Source: Pseudovirgaria hyperparasitica
Taxonomy: Eukaryota > Ascomycota > Dothideomycetes > Acrospermales > Acrospermaceae
Assembly (NCBI RefSeq): GCF_010093815.1
Contig: NW_022985555.1
Coordinates: 1,179,727-1,243,726, forward strand
Direction: 5' to 3'
DNA: 64,000 nucleotides
Of the stretch, positions 35,951-45,866 are shown one piece after another. Position numbers and translations under genes: made by a program. The number at the start of each line of letters is the position of its first letter. Position 1 is the stretch's first letter. The notes under the pieces were generated by a model. The model worked only from the letters and a program-made list of their open reading frames with translations, did not search any database and was not told where the DNA came from.

Positions 35951-36887
35951 AATGCCTGGGTTTGATATAGCAGCTGATCCCTCGTCTCTCCAGATTCCAC
36001 AAAGATGGATCAAAGTCGATGCTGTTGGGAGAAGCTCGATATAAGTCTTTAATAGGTATGATTGCTGATTCGGCCGAGTGCTGGGACTCGAGTATTGACG
36101 GATGGTGGTGGAATGATTCTGGGCAGCAACTGATAAGGATCCCGTTCTGGCTTAGCCTGAATGTTGCTTTCTGGGCCCTGATAAGCAGATTCCAAAGCGT
36201 AATTTGACGTTTCGCATGGCTGTTAAGGCTATGGAACCACTCATAACATCGATTTCTCGTCGAAATTCGTGGAGAGTCCATCCCGTCTTGAATGTGAGAT
36301 ATACGAGATGGCGCGAAAAATGGCCATTCACTCGTAGGCAGCTAAAGCAGGTCGCGGACTATCCCACTAGAAAAAGCATGCTCGGAGTCTGGATTCTAAA
36401 CTGGCCAACCCCAAGAGATAGCGAAGTCGCTGTCTTTGGCGTGCCGGACACTGATTACTCGATGGCATTATATTTTTGTAGCAGAATCATCACTGTATCA
36501 TTTGCCTGCTTTTCTGTGGCGCTGGGAGATCGGAGACGTTGGCTTAAGCTGCGGGACGCTACCAAGGTAGTAGGCGGGCGCGGGACACCCGCTGTGCCGC
36601 CTCCAATTGGCTGCGTCACCCTTATCTATAACGACAATTCAACACCTTATGTATGTATTTACTTATCTACCCAACCGTCCGTGACACTTAAAATATCATT
36701 CTGTATGGCCTAGAACAGCGACGAACCCGGTTTACTTTTGATTGCACTTCAAGCTAGTACTCTTTGCAATTGGGCTCAATGGTATTTACATGAGCGCTCA
36801 AGTTAAACGTTTCAGGGTAAGTCTACTGCTCACATCAGGCGTCCTATAGCAAAAGGATATATAATTTTCTCAATTATCCATTCCAAC
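35951..36887. promoter_or_regulatory. DUR3 upstream region with five HGATAR sites
   Basis: HGATAR matches lie at 36131-36136 (TGATAA), 36179-36184 (TGATAA), 36416-36421 (AGATAG), 36622-36627 and 36663-36668 (TTATCT, reverse AGATAA). That places them 180-720 bp upstream of the DUR3 ATG. AreA/Nit2-type GATA factors activate urea-transport genes when preferred nitrogen is scarce. No gene is supported here. Confidence 0.5.
36858..36864 (+). promoter_or_regulatory. TATA-like element upstream of 5S rRNA
   Basis: TATATAA lies about 30 bp before the 5S start. Dispersed fungal 5S genes commonly carry an upstream TATA-like box besides their internal control region. Confidence 0.5.
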
Positions 36888-37006
36888 ACATTCGGCCATA
36901 CCAACCAGAAAGCAAGCGGTCCCGTTCGCTCCCGCCTATTTAAGCTGGTTAGGGGCGGATTAGTAGTTAGGTGGGTGACCACTAGCGAATACCCACTGCT
37001 GAATGT
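36888..37006 (+). rRNA. 5S ribosomal RNA gene (dispersed copy)
   Basis: The 119 bp span matches ascomycete 5S rRNA in length and order. It begins ACATTCGGCCATA, has the central CCCGTTCGCTC and TTAAGC words, then the conserved TTAGTAGTTAGGTGGGTGAC followed by CACTAGCGAATACCC, and ends GCTGAATGT. The first nine bases pair with the last nine (ACATTCGGC with GCTGAATGT, one G-U pair). The first arm of helix II (CCAACCAG) pairs with CTGGTTAGG with a bulged A. A run of T's follows at once (37006-37016), the RNA polymerase III stop. The intact pairing with changes on both sides of helix I suggests a functional gene rather than a relic. It lies in an intergenic region next to DUR3, as expected for dispersed 5S genes. 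Confidence 0.92.
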
Positions 37007-37016
37007 TTTGTGTTTT
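37007..37016 (+). terminator. RNA polymerase III T-run terminator
   Basis: TTT-G-TG-TTTTT directly follows the 5S 3' end. Runs of four or more T's end polymerase III transcription. Confidence 0.7.
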
Positions 37017-37637
37017 TGTCCTTGAACCTTCGTCATCATGTTTCTTTTTCTCTATCAGGGGGCAAAGTTACGGATCAAGTCTCTGCAAGCACGTTCTTGA
37101 GTATACGGCTGACGCCAAGTAAGCGGGGATTCTTGCTACAGTAGCAACCACACCCTGCTTAGCTACATGTAGGAAGACTAATGAGCTGAGGTCTTGCGGT
37201 GTAGCAACTAGCTATATACATTGAATTAGATCATTTCCATCACGCGTCGCTAGCGATCCCGTACAGATGTACATCATTCAGGTGAGGTATGTGGATACCT
37301 AAGTCGTTAGTCTCCTGCATAGTTATTAATGGTGGCTTTTACAATTGCAAATGGAGCTGAATATGGATCAAAAAAACCATTATTCACCGCTTGGGCAGAG
37401 ATTTTAATTTGGATTACATGTTCGAACCATGGTGGAATGGAGCTTCCATACGACTGATGCGAAGACCTGTAGTTCGACAAATGATGAGTATATAAAGCCG
37501 ACCGGATGGCCTCCATCATCCTCCAGAGCCTCCATCATTGTCCACTATCCAATAGCTCTGCATCCTAGACCTTGCAATCCTCCCGAAAAGAATCGAAATC
37601 CTTTTCCAAGCCAGCCAATACGCCTCCTACATCCGTC
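37017..37637. other. Intergenic region
   Basis: About 620 bp with no supported gene. A TATATAAA-like word near 37489-37496 precedes the unknown gene at 37638. Confidence 0.5.
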
Positions 37638-38201
37638 ATGCCCACCATCGACGACTACGTAACCTCGGCCCTCCAGGCCCGCGCCGCACTCCGGTACAAC
37701 AAAGCGGACGAGAAAGCCCTTCTCAACCTGCGCAAAGCGCTCTACAGAGCCCACCAACTACTCAATATCGCACACGACGTCACTGAGGCAACCGAGGACG
37801 ACCTTCTCCAGTATCACATCGAGCTGCCATGGGCCTACAGCAGCGCCGTCGGCAACCCGGCCGTACCCGGCGACTGCGCACAGATGGGCGCCGACCATTA
37901 CAGCGCGCTGTGCCAGGAGCTGTACGACGCCTTCTCCAATCCCGGTAAGGATACGCTAGTGAGCGACACGGCGTTTGGGGAGAAGGTGATCCATATTACG
38001 AATAATGTGGCGAATTATACGCTCGTTACTGCGGATGTGGTGAAGCGCACTGGGAGGAAAAATGCTCCGCGAGGGCAGATTGCGGCGCTGGCGTGGGCTT
38101 GTACGAATTCGATGAGTAAGAGAGGGGAGAAGGCTGTTGAAGATGCGGAGAAGCTGTGGGTCCAGCGCTGTGGACAGTTCACGAAGGAGGAGATTGTTTG
38201 A
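37638..38201 (+). CDS. Unknown alpha-helical protein
   Basis: I do not recognise the family. The single exon encodes 187 residues with strong GC-ending codon preference in its first half, which supports a real gene. No signal peptide or membrane helix is visible. The sequence looks all-helical, with Ala/Leu-rich repeats of the type ARAALRYNKADEKALLNLRKAL near the start and an EKAVEDAEKLW helix near the end. A TATA-like word lies about 140 bp upstream. The upstream in-frame ATG at 37572 would add 22 residues; 37638 gives a cleaner start. Its 3' end faces the convergent deacetylase gene. Confidence 0.65.
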   Translation: MPTIDDYVTSALQARAALRYNKADEKALLNLRKALYRAHQLLNIAHDVTEATEDDLLQYHIELPWAYSSAVGNPAVPGDCAQMGADHYSALCQELYDAFSNPGKDTLVSDTAFGEKVIHITNNVANYTLVTADVVKRTGRKNAPRGQIAALAWACTNSMSKRGEKAVEDAEKLWVQRCGQFTKEEIV

Positions 38202-38322
38202 GTTGAGAGAGAGGAGCACGGCGTTGTAGTGACCGAGCTGGACAATGGATCGCCACAGGAATTCTTCGTATTGAGAAACACAGTAACGCTCGTTCGTATA
38301 GTTGAAGCTGGATGACGCAACA

Positions 38323-39111
38323 TCATGAAATGCCAGTGCGCTGCAACAAAGTAGTCACAGTGACGACTTTATACCCTTGTCTTTTGATTTCCGGTAGTAT
38401 CTCACGCAGCATAGGTGCCGTCCAACTTCGCCGGTCATGGCAGATTATGATAGCGCCTGGTCGTAACATGCTTAGAATGTGTTTCGCGTTCACGTGTGAA
38501 TACGGAATTTGTGGATCGTGTGGATAGATGGATCCGAGCACCAGACGATAATCAAGATTCTTCAGTATGTTCCGCATTTTCGAGCTGAAGAATCCGGAGC
38601 CAGGGCGAAAGTATTTCGGTGGCAAAGGAACTTTGGCAGAAGTATAAGCCTCATTGATTCTTTCTTCGACTGTGTGGATCTGCTCCACGAGTGTCCCATC
38701 ATCGAGAGACCGTGACGGCTCATCCCGCATGGCATGATTGCCTAGCTCGTTATCGTTCCAAATGACGTTCCGCAATATGTTCTCGCGACCAGAGACTTGA
38801 GAGCCGATGACGAAGAATGTGGCTGTGGCATCATTGTTATTCAGAGCATCTAAGATCTCAGATGTGTACTCTGAAGGTGCATCATCGATAGTCAAGGCCA
38901 CGATTTTTTGTGTCGTCGAGACTTCCCAAAGAACGTCCGGCCAGTGATATCGAAAGTAGTGGATTAGTGCAGCCGGAGGTTTGTAGACGATGTATGCCAG
39001 CGGTATAAGTACTCCCCAGATTATTCCAATAGCTAAGAGAAGCATAACAAGAAATCCCAAGGGTCTTCGTCTTTTTGTAAGTCTCCGCAAGTAATAAGAG
39101 GTACGTGGCAT
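38323..39111 (-). CDS. Membrane-anchored polysaccharide deacetylase (CE4/NodB fold)
   Basis: A single exon of 262 residues. Residues 1-18 are basic and about 19-44 form one membrane helix (LGFLVMLLLAIGIIWGVLI), so this is a type II protein with its catalytic part in the lumen or outside. CE4 motifs are motif 1 TIDDAP, motif 3 RPGSGFF and the late His-Asp in IIICHD. Motif 2 reads GNHAMRDE: the first metal His is present, but the usual second His (H-x-x-x-H) is Asp. The family removes acetyl groups from chitin or other N-acetylglucosamine polymers; the substrate here is unknown. It is divergent from the phytase gene and shares its promoter region. Confidence 0.87.
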   Translation of the reverse strand: MPRTSYYLRRLTKRRRPLGFLVMLLLAIGIIWGVLIPLAYIVYKPPAALIHYFRYHWPDVLWEVSTTQKIVALTIDDAPSEYTSEILDALNNNDATATFFVIGSQVSGRENILRNVIWNDNELGNHAMRDEPSRSLDDGTLVEQIHTVEERINEAYTSAKVPLPPKYFRPGSGFFSSKMRNILKNLDYRLVLGSIYPHDPQIPYSHVNAKHILSMLRPGAIIICHDRRSWTAPMLREILPEIKRQGYKVVTVTTLLQRTGIS

Positions 39112-39718
39112 TGGCGATTACTACTCCTTTTCTAGCTCTTCGGGCGTGACTTCTCAATCCTTCTCACAACAGCCCGACTTGCTTGGATAAGCTTTATCGC
39201 ATAACTCCAGATCTGTAGACACGAGATGCGGTCGACTGGTGGTCACGTCGGTGGCTGCAATGATGGGCCACGTTCCTGTGGTTAGAGCGGGATTATCTGA
39301 TGTTGATTCGAAGAACTAGGCCCACGTTCTGAACGTGTGGTCGAATGATACTGCCTCAGGCAGCTGCGGCCGGGTCAGGCTTCAGGGGTTTTCTCTATAG
39401 GCGCTAAGCCCCACGTGGATGGAGAAGATCCCAGGGTCACTCATCCTGCCGGCCAGTTCTCTAATATTCACTTACACACACTTGCACTTACATTGACACT
39501 ACTGCCTTCCCACGTGCTTATTAGATTCCTCTTCGTTGGTTGAGTGCCCCACGTTACTTCGCAGCTACGCATTTCACTCAACTTCTTCGTCAACTTTTCG
39601 CAATCTAGAAGCTGGTCCGTGAGAACGTCGCCTGTCGATTCCAAGCGAGGACAAGCATGTCAAGTTACCGAGCTTAATGTCTGCATAATCCTAGTCGAAG
39701 ATTGGGGTGTTGAACGGG
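39112..39718. promoter_or_regulatory. Divergent promoter with two CACGTG boxes and a perfect palindrome
   Basis: CACGTG occurs at 39412-39417 and 39511-39516, about 300 and 205 bp before the phytase ATG. This is the core site for Pho4/NUC-1 type bHLH factors that switch on phosphate-scavenging genes. A 15 bp perfect palindrome with one central base, CACGTTC-T-GAACGTG, lies at 39323-39337. Other bHLH proteins also bind CACGTG. Confidence 0.55.
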
Positions 39719-41263
39719 ATGGATTTCCCGAAATCGCGCTCCGGCGCAAGTCGAAAGGACTATAAGTACCAACCGCTGAACGGAGATGCTGTACATCAAA
39801 CACGTCGGACCTCAAGAGCAAGGCCTATCGCCATCATGGTACTCCTAAGCCTTTCTGTCCTGGCCTTGTTCTATACGACCTCGGTGTGAGTAGCCTTTCG
39901 AATTTGCAGTTGCCATGGTGCCTTAACACGATATAGAACGTCAACGCAAGCACCGAAACAGTCCTGTGACACGATCGAGCATGGCTACGTGTGCGATCCC
40001 AAGATCGCAAAGTTTTGGGGACAATACTCTTTGTACTACAGCGTCCCTTCCGAGATCCCTGACCAAGTCCCTCCTGGATGTTCCATTACATTTGCGAACA
40101 TGTTGTCTCGTCACGGGGCTCGTGATCCCTCAGCAAGCAAGACCGCTAAGTACAATGCCACAATTGCGAAGCTGAAGAAGAATGTGAAAGAGTACAAAGG
40201 AAAATATGCCTTCCTGAAAGACGTTCAATACACTCTGGGTGCTGACGAGCTCACTACAATTGGACGTCAACAGTTGGTTAACTCTGGTATCAAATTTCAT
40301 CGGCGATATGTAAATTTGGCAAAGAACAGCTTGCCTTTTGTTCGAACCGCAGGGCAGAACCGTGTAGTCGAGTCAGCACAGAAGTGGATCGAAGGATATG
40401 CCTCGGAGCAACCACACCAAGCTTCTCCAGCTCTCTCGGTCATCATACCAGAAGAGCGAGGCGTAAATAACACCCTGTCGCACGGAGGATGCTATGAATT
40501 CGAAGACGGCGCTGCCTCAGAGATTGGGGATGATAACAAAGCTGTCTGGGCCAGCGTCTTTCTACCACCGATCCAAGCGCGCCTCAACAAGGACCTTGCT
40601 GGTGCCAATTTCACCCTGGACGAAACTCTTTACATGATGGACTTGTGTCCTTTCGAGACGGTTGCTGATCCACAGGGTTCACCTTCGGCTTTTTGTAACC
40701 TGTTCACTGAGAACGAGTTCCACCAGTACGACTACTATGAGACTCTCGACAAATGGTACGGCTATGGTAACGGTAACCCGTTGGGGCCCACCCAAGGGGT
40801 AGGATATGCAAACGAGCTCATTGCACGCCTAACGCGAAGGCCTGTGGTGGATCATACCACTACAAACTCGACGCTGGATAATAATGATGCAACGTTCCCC
40901 CTGAACCGCACGCTCTACGCAGACTTTTCCCATGATAACGACCTTGCAGGTGTTTATGCAGCACTTGGCCTCTACAACTCTACTACACAGCTCTCGAATA
41001 GTACTCTGCAAGGTACAGATAAAACGAATGGGTACTCGGCCTCTTGGGCTGTGCCTTTTGGAGCTCGTGCATACTTTGAAAAGATGCAGTGTGCTGGCCA
41101 GAAGTCAGAGCTCGTGCGTATAGTGGTGAATGATAGAGTAATACCCCTGAAGACATGTAATGCAGACATCTTCGGGAGGTGCACGCTGGATAATTTTGTC
41201 AACAGCTTGAGTTTTGCTACATCTGGAGGACGCTGGAATGAATGCGGATCCGCACCAGCTTAA
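39719..41263 (+). CDS. Histidine acid phosphatase / phytase, membrane-anchored
   Basis: Exons 39719-39885 and 39937-41263 give 497 residues. The active-site motif RHGARDP lies near residue 113 and the proton-donor His-Asp in FSHDND near 387, both intact. Phytases of this group release phosphate from phytate; paralogs act on other phosphomonoesters. Eight or more Cys and many NxT/NxS sites (for example NNTLS, NRTLY, NSTLQ) indicate secretory-pathway folding. A 33-residue basic cytosolic tail precedes a hydrophobic helix (about 36-55, IAIMVLLSLSVLALFY), so the protein is probably a type II signal-anchored enzyme instead of a simple secreted one. The intron falls right after this helix. It has two CACGTG boxes upstream. 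Confidence 0.93.
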
Positions 41264-41586
41264 AGAAGTAAACGAATAACGAAGCCATCGGTCAGAACCA
41301 CATTCGAACATATAATTAGAGGAATGAAAAGCACAATAATGTGCCATTGTCTCCACACCTGTATTACCACAATCGTATGTTTACACCTGCCTGTTTCGCT
41401 TGTACGTGATTGGCCGAAGCTCGGTAACCTCGCGTTCCCCGTAACCTCGGTGCACCCCTCAGCATTGAAAGCTCTACAAGGTTGTCGTCCTCAAATTCAA
41501 ATTGATATACAATTACCTTCCAATTCCCCTCCGAACCAGACCCTCCCCTCCGTACGAACATATCTACACTCTACCCACCCCTCAAT
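41264..41586. other. Intergenic region
   Basis: About 320 bp between two plus-strand genes. Pyrimidine-rich near 41520-41585, upstream of the enoyl-CoA hydratase ATG; no other feature. Confidence 0.6.
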
Positions 41587-42691
41587 ATGCCCGACATCCG
41601 CGCGCACCCCTCCATCGCCCTCCCGGACTCCTATGCCTCGCTGCCATTCACACAGATCAAACTCTCCCACCACCCCGCGTCCTCGACCGAAGTAACCCCA
41701 ATCATCATACTCACCTTATACCGCCCGAAAAACTACAATGCATTCACTCCTATCATGCGCGACGAGATCGTCCAGGCCTATAAATACTTTGACGCCGACC
41801 AGCGCGTAAAGTGCATCGTATTCACAGGCCACGGCCGCATGTTCTGCGCAGGCGCGGATCTGGACGCTGGCTTTAGTAAGACGGGCAGGGCTGCAGATCA
41901 CCGGGATGGGTACGTTCGCTCCTAGCCGGACTAACAATAAAGAATAAGGCCGAGCTGCTTGGTAGAGGTACCGTATGAGAGGGCTGTGCTAATATGTTGT
42001 ACGTATACAGAGGCGGCCAAACCGCGCTCGCCATCCACCACTGCCAGAAGCCCACCATTGGCGCCATGCAAGGCCCCGCTGTCGGCGTCGGCGTCACCAT
42101 GACACTGCCCATGTCCATCCGTGTGGCGCTGAAATCAGCGAAAATGGGGCTTGTATTTGCGCGCCGTGGAATCGTCATGGAGGCTGCAAGCTCGTTTTTC
42201 TTGCCTCGCCTAATTGGGTATTCGCGCGCGCTGCACCTTGTTACCACGGGTGGGGTGTATCGTGCGGACGATAAACTGTTTGATGGGCTGTTTACAGAGC
42301 TGTGTGATACGCCGGAGGAGGTACTGCAGAAGGCATTAGGGATTGCTGAGGAGGTGGCGAGGAACACGAGTAGTGTGAGTACGTATCTGCAGAGGGAGAT
42401 GATGTGGAGGGATATGGGGAGTGCCGAGGGACAGCATTTGTTGGATTCAAGGATTCTATATGATTTGTTCGGGAGCGAGTAAGTCTTTCTGCTGCTGCGA
42501 AGGTGCGTTATATCTTGCTAATGACAAAAAGGGATAATGATGAAGGTGTCAAGTCCTTCATGGAGAAGAGGCAGGCGAAGTATCAGGGTACGATGGAGAG
42601 TAATGCACCTCAGGTGTATCCGTGGTGGTCTCCAATCGATGTGTTCTCGAAGGCAAAGGCGACCAAACAGCTCGGCAAAGCAAAGCTATAA
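41587..42691 (+). CDS. Enoyl-CoA hydratase/isomerase family protein, peroxisomal (PTS1 -AKL)
   Basis: Exons 41587-41909, 42011-42478 and 42532-42691 give 316 residues. The crotonase fold shows the first oxyanion-hole block (IVFTGHGRMFCAGADLDAGF, about 79-98), the second block (PTIGAMQGPAVGVGVTM) and a conserved Glu region (RRGIVMEAASSFFLPR). It ends in Ala-Lys-Leu, a peroxisomal targeting signal type 1. A role in peroxisomal fatty-acid beta-oxidation, either hydration or double-bond shifting, is likely; which reaction cannot be decided. The AKL is encoded in the short last exon, so localisation depends on correct splicing of intron 2. Confidence 0.93.
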
Positions 42692-42899
42692 GAACAGGCG
42701 TGCAACTTTCAGATGTCATGTAGTTTCAAAGTTCACACAAGACTCAGTCAGCGGCACATAAGCATGCTCAATACAACTTTGAGTTATGGGGCTTTTCATT
42801 CGTGTCTAGTTACTCCATGTTCAATATAGAAGTACTGGCAACAGCCCCAATATGCCACAAATGCCTTGCACCACTTTTCCCCAGTATCCGAAACAGCGC

Positions 42900-43833
42900 T
42901 TAGAAGAAAGTTGAGGGTCTCTTGGCAGAGAAGATAGCCTTGGCCTGGTTGGCATGAACGCGGTGGGGTAGAGGAAATTTGAGGTCCTTTGTGAGGAGCT
43001 GCTTGATGTATGGGCGGCGAATAGATTCGGACTTCTCAACCTCGATGACCTTAAGGATGTGGATTTGTCGGAAACGAGAGCGGTGGCGGGCAGCCATGTC
43101 CTGGTAGAGGGCGTCGACGGCATCTGTCCTGGACATTTCACGGAACTCCTTGTACATGTTGTGGGTTCCACTGCGCGAATCGTAGCGGATCCAGATACCG
43201 AAGTTCTTGACCTTTGTCGGGCGCTTCTCGTGAATCTGTGCATCCTGTGAGTATAGACACTTTCATGCTTTAACACGCTGTAGGTACCTCATTCAACGAG
43301 ACAATCTCGCCGTTGGCCTTCTTGATTTTCTTCAGCTTTCCGAGAAAATACCAGAATCTTGACTTTGCTACCACGCTGTTGGGGGCGAAGATGCGCATGC
43401 GGAAGAGCTTTGGGGTAGGGTTGGCCTCGCTGGGGAGGTGACGGCCCACAACCTGGTATTCCTTGACGCGACCTGAGTACCAATGTTAGCCATCATTTCT
43501 ATATCATAGATACCATCAAGACAATGTCCAGAAATCAGGGTTCGGAGACCGTGTTGGCACACGGTTTTGCGTATAGACCACTGTATCAAAGACCCAGGAT
43601 GTAACTGTGCGCTCTATCTTTCTCTTGCTATGCTTATCGTCTCTCGCAGCTGATGATCGTGAAGGACGCTTCGAATAGAAAAGCGTCTTGCAGTCCTTTC
43701 ACATCTCCTACGACTATGATTTGGTACGCTATCTCTGGTATGCGACGATTATTGCGACTCGTGGTGGTCCTCAGATCTCGGGTATATCAAGGTTCGATGA
43801 CGATAAGGAAAAGGAGTGGCGAGGCTTACCCAT
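42900..43833 (-). CDS. RPL20: 60S ribosomal protein eL20 (L18a/Rpl20)
   Basis: This is a component of the large ribosomal subunit. Exons 43833-43830, 43472-43288 and 43235-42900 give 174 residues, the family length. The first coding exon is only ATGG: the ATG plus one base, with donor GTAAGC. It is followed by a 357 bp intron, long for this window but typical of ribosomal protein genes. The spliced start reads [15 protein letters not shown] as in relatives. Diagnostic stretches include [40 protein letters not shown] and [13 protein letters not shown]. The second intron is 52 bp. Confidence 0.95.
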
Positions 43834-44196
43834 CTGTATTATGTTAGAGATGGCTAAAATCAATCGATTGATGGCTACACTTACTTCGAATAGTTTGTCG
43901 TGCTGATGGGGTGTGTGTACTTACTGTCGATAAAGGCTTCGCGAAGTTCGTCAAAGTGTGTGCTCGCAAACTCGCTTAACCACAACGCTAGTAAAAAACC
44001 AATCAAGGGCGCTGATGCCTTCCAGCAAATCGGTGAGACCTCGGCTTCCTGGAACTCTCAGTGACAAATGTGAACACCATCTTGCCTTGCGAATGTCAAC
44101 ATTCAAAATGGATTGAAGTACTGCGCAGGTGGCTTCTGTCCACGTAACATCATCACACCGACGGACGCAGTGCAATCATTGCCATGCGAATGCAAA
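43834..44196. other. Divergent promoter region between eL20 and Csn12 genes
   Basis: About 360 bp shared by two divergent housekeeping genes. No specific site is identified. Confidence 0.55.
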
Positions 44197-45866
44197 ATGG
44201 ACCGTATCATCGAAGAATTTAAGCGCGCTCAACATGACAGCTCTGGCTACGACTTAGCTGCGACGCTTAGCCCTATACCGCCTCTGGACGATGGCGGACG
44301 GTTATATGCATTCTCCAAAAGTACGAATAACTATGCAGTCGCAGGAGATATCCGCGATGCTCTCGGTCGTGGTCGCAATGCCACGTTCAGTAGCAGAGCA
44401 GAAACGGATGCCTGGGTAGATGTTTTTGTCGCCTATTGGAAAGCAGTTGGTGATATTTTGAACGCCGAGGAAGCGCAAAACCGGAGAAAGTTTATTGGAA
44501 ACGAATGGACAACAGCCTATGACGCATGGAAAGATGTTGTGAATGCGCTCATCAAAGGACATGCTGCTGGTCATTTCCCCGCGTGGACCATACCATGTCT
44601 GTATACTGGTGGAAGGTACTTACGAGTGTTCGCTATAAAGGCAGATAAACAGACGACCGATACACAAGGAAAGGTGGCATTTACGGACGGTCTGGGAGAC
44701 GACGTTGTTAGTTCGGCCAATAAGAACGAAAAACTGGAAGACACGGCAAGACAATTGATGAGGATATTCTCCCTGTTTCTTGGAGACAGGTCGCCGATAG
44801 AGGACTCGCGAAAATGGGGCATTTATTACATCGCCAATCTTCTGTTCAAGACACACTTCAAGGTACAATCACCGTCAAGCATCGTCTTCATGTGGGACTA
44901 ACAATTTCAGATCAATTCAATCAATCTTTCGAAAAATATATTGCGAACGCTCCACGCCCAATCGGATCTTCCAGCCCTAGAGCGGTTTCCCAAGGCGCAC
45001 CAGACGACTTTCAAATACTATGCTGGGGTGATATTCTTCCTAGATGAGGACTATATCAAGGTAGGATACCATCCACTAAATGACGTAGAACAAACACTAA
45101 GGAATGCTTCGCAGGCAGAAAACTACCTCACGGATGCCCTAGTCCTGTGTCACAAGGATGCCAAGAAGAACCGCGAGTTAATTCTCACTTATCTCATCCC
45201 TTGTCACCTTTTGACAACACACACCCTCCCGACCAGCGCCCTTCTGGGTCCCTATCCACGCCTCGAAGCTCTATTTCAGCCCCTTGCGATGTGCATCAAG
45301 CGTGGCGATCTTGCTGGCTACGACGCCGCTCTGGCATCCGGCGAGGCGGAATTCGTCAAACGGCGTATATATCTTACTCTTGAACGAGGTCGCGATATTG
45401 CATTGCGAAACCTGCTGCGGAAGGTGTACCTGAGTGCAGGCTACGAACCACCAAAGGAGGGTGACCCACCAGATGCCCCCAAAGTGCGCAAGTCGAGGAT
45501 CGCACTGGTCGATTTCCACGCTGCGGTGAGGTTAAGCATGGGGAAGGACGGCGAGAGCCTTGATCAGGAGGAAGTGGAATGTCTGATGGCGAACATGATT
45601 TATAAGGTATGTGTACAGCACCTGGACAAACACCTTGCATGCCCGGCCCATATCTGGGCTCTTCCGAATGTCTTGGCATCTACGGCTGCCTACGTACCCA
45701 TAGATGCCTAGCGTACACATGCATGCATTTCCACCAATAATCCCGATTCAAATCACACCAATGCTAACAGATATCCCAGAACCTCATGAAAGGCTATATC
45801 TCTCACGATCACGGCAAGGTTGTGTTGCAAAAGGGTGATAAAGCGTTCCCGGGGACCGGGGTATAG
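44197..45866 (+). CDS. CSN12: Csn12-type PCI-domain protein (COP9-associated / Thp3-Csn12)
   Basis: Exons 44197-44862, 44911-45606 and 45780-45866 give 482 residues. The N-terminal block ([20 protein letters not shown]) and the middle helical repeats ([17 protein letters not shown], then [12 protein letters not shown]) are characteristic. So are [20 protein letters not shown] and the PCI winged-helix end [21 protein letters not shown], restored across the 173 bp last intron. Yeast Csn12 works in the COP9 signalosome and in the Thp3-Csn12 complex linked to mRNA maturation and export. The last intron is about three times longer than most introns here, but the family block crosses it cleanly. 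Confidence 0.92.

Noticed and set aside
23449-36000. Secondary-metabolite gene cluster suggested by four transporters in a row
   Set aside because: No polyketide synthase, non-ribosomal peptide synthetase, terpene synthase or pathway regulator is present; the genes fit nutrient uptake.
37405-37500. Minus-strand GGTTCGAACAT word resembling a tRNA B box
   Set aside because: No D-arm, anticodon arm or acceptor pairing can be drawn upstream.
43473-43829. C/D snoRNA inside the eL20 intron
   Set aside because: The nearest C-box-like word deviates from RTGATGA and has no properly placed D box and terminal stem.
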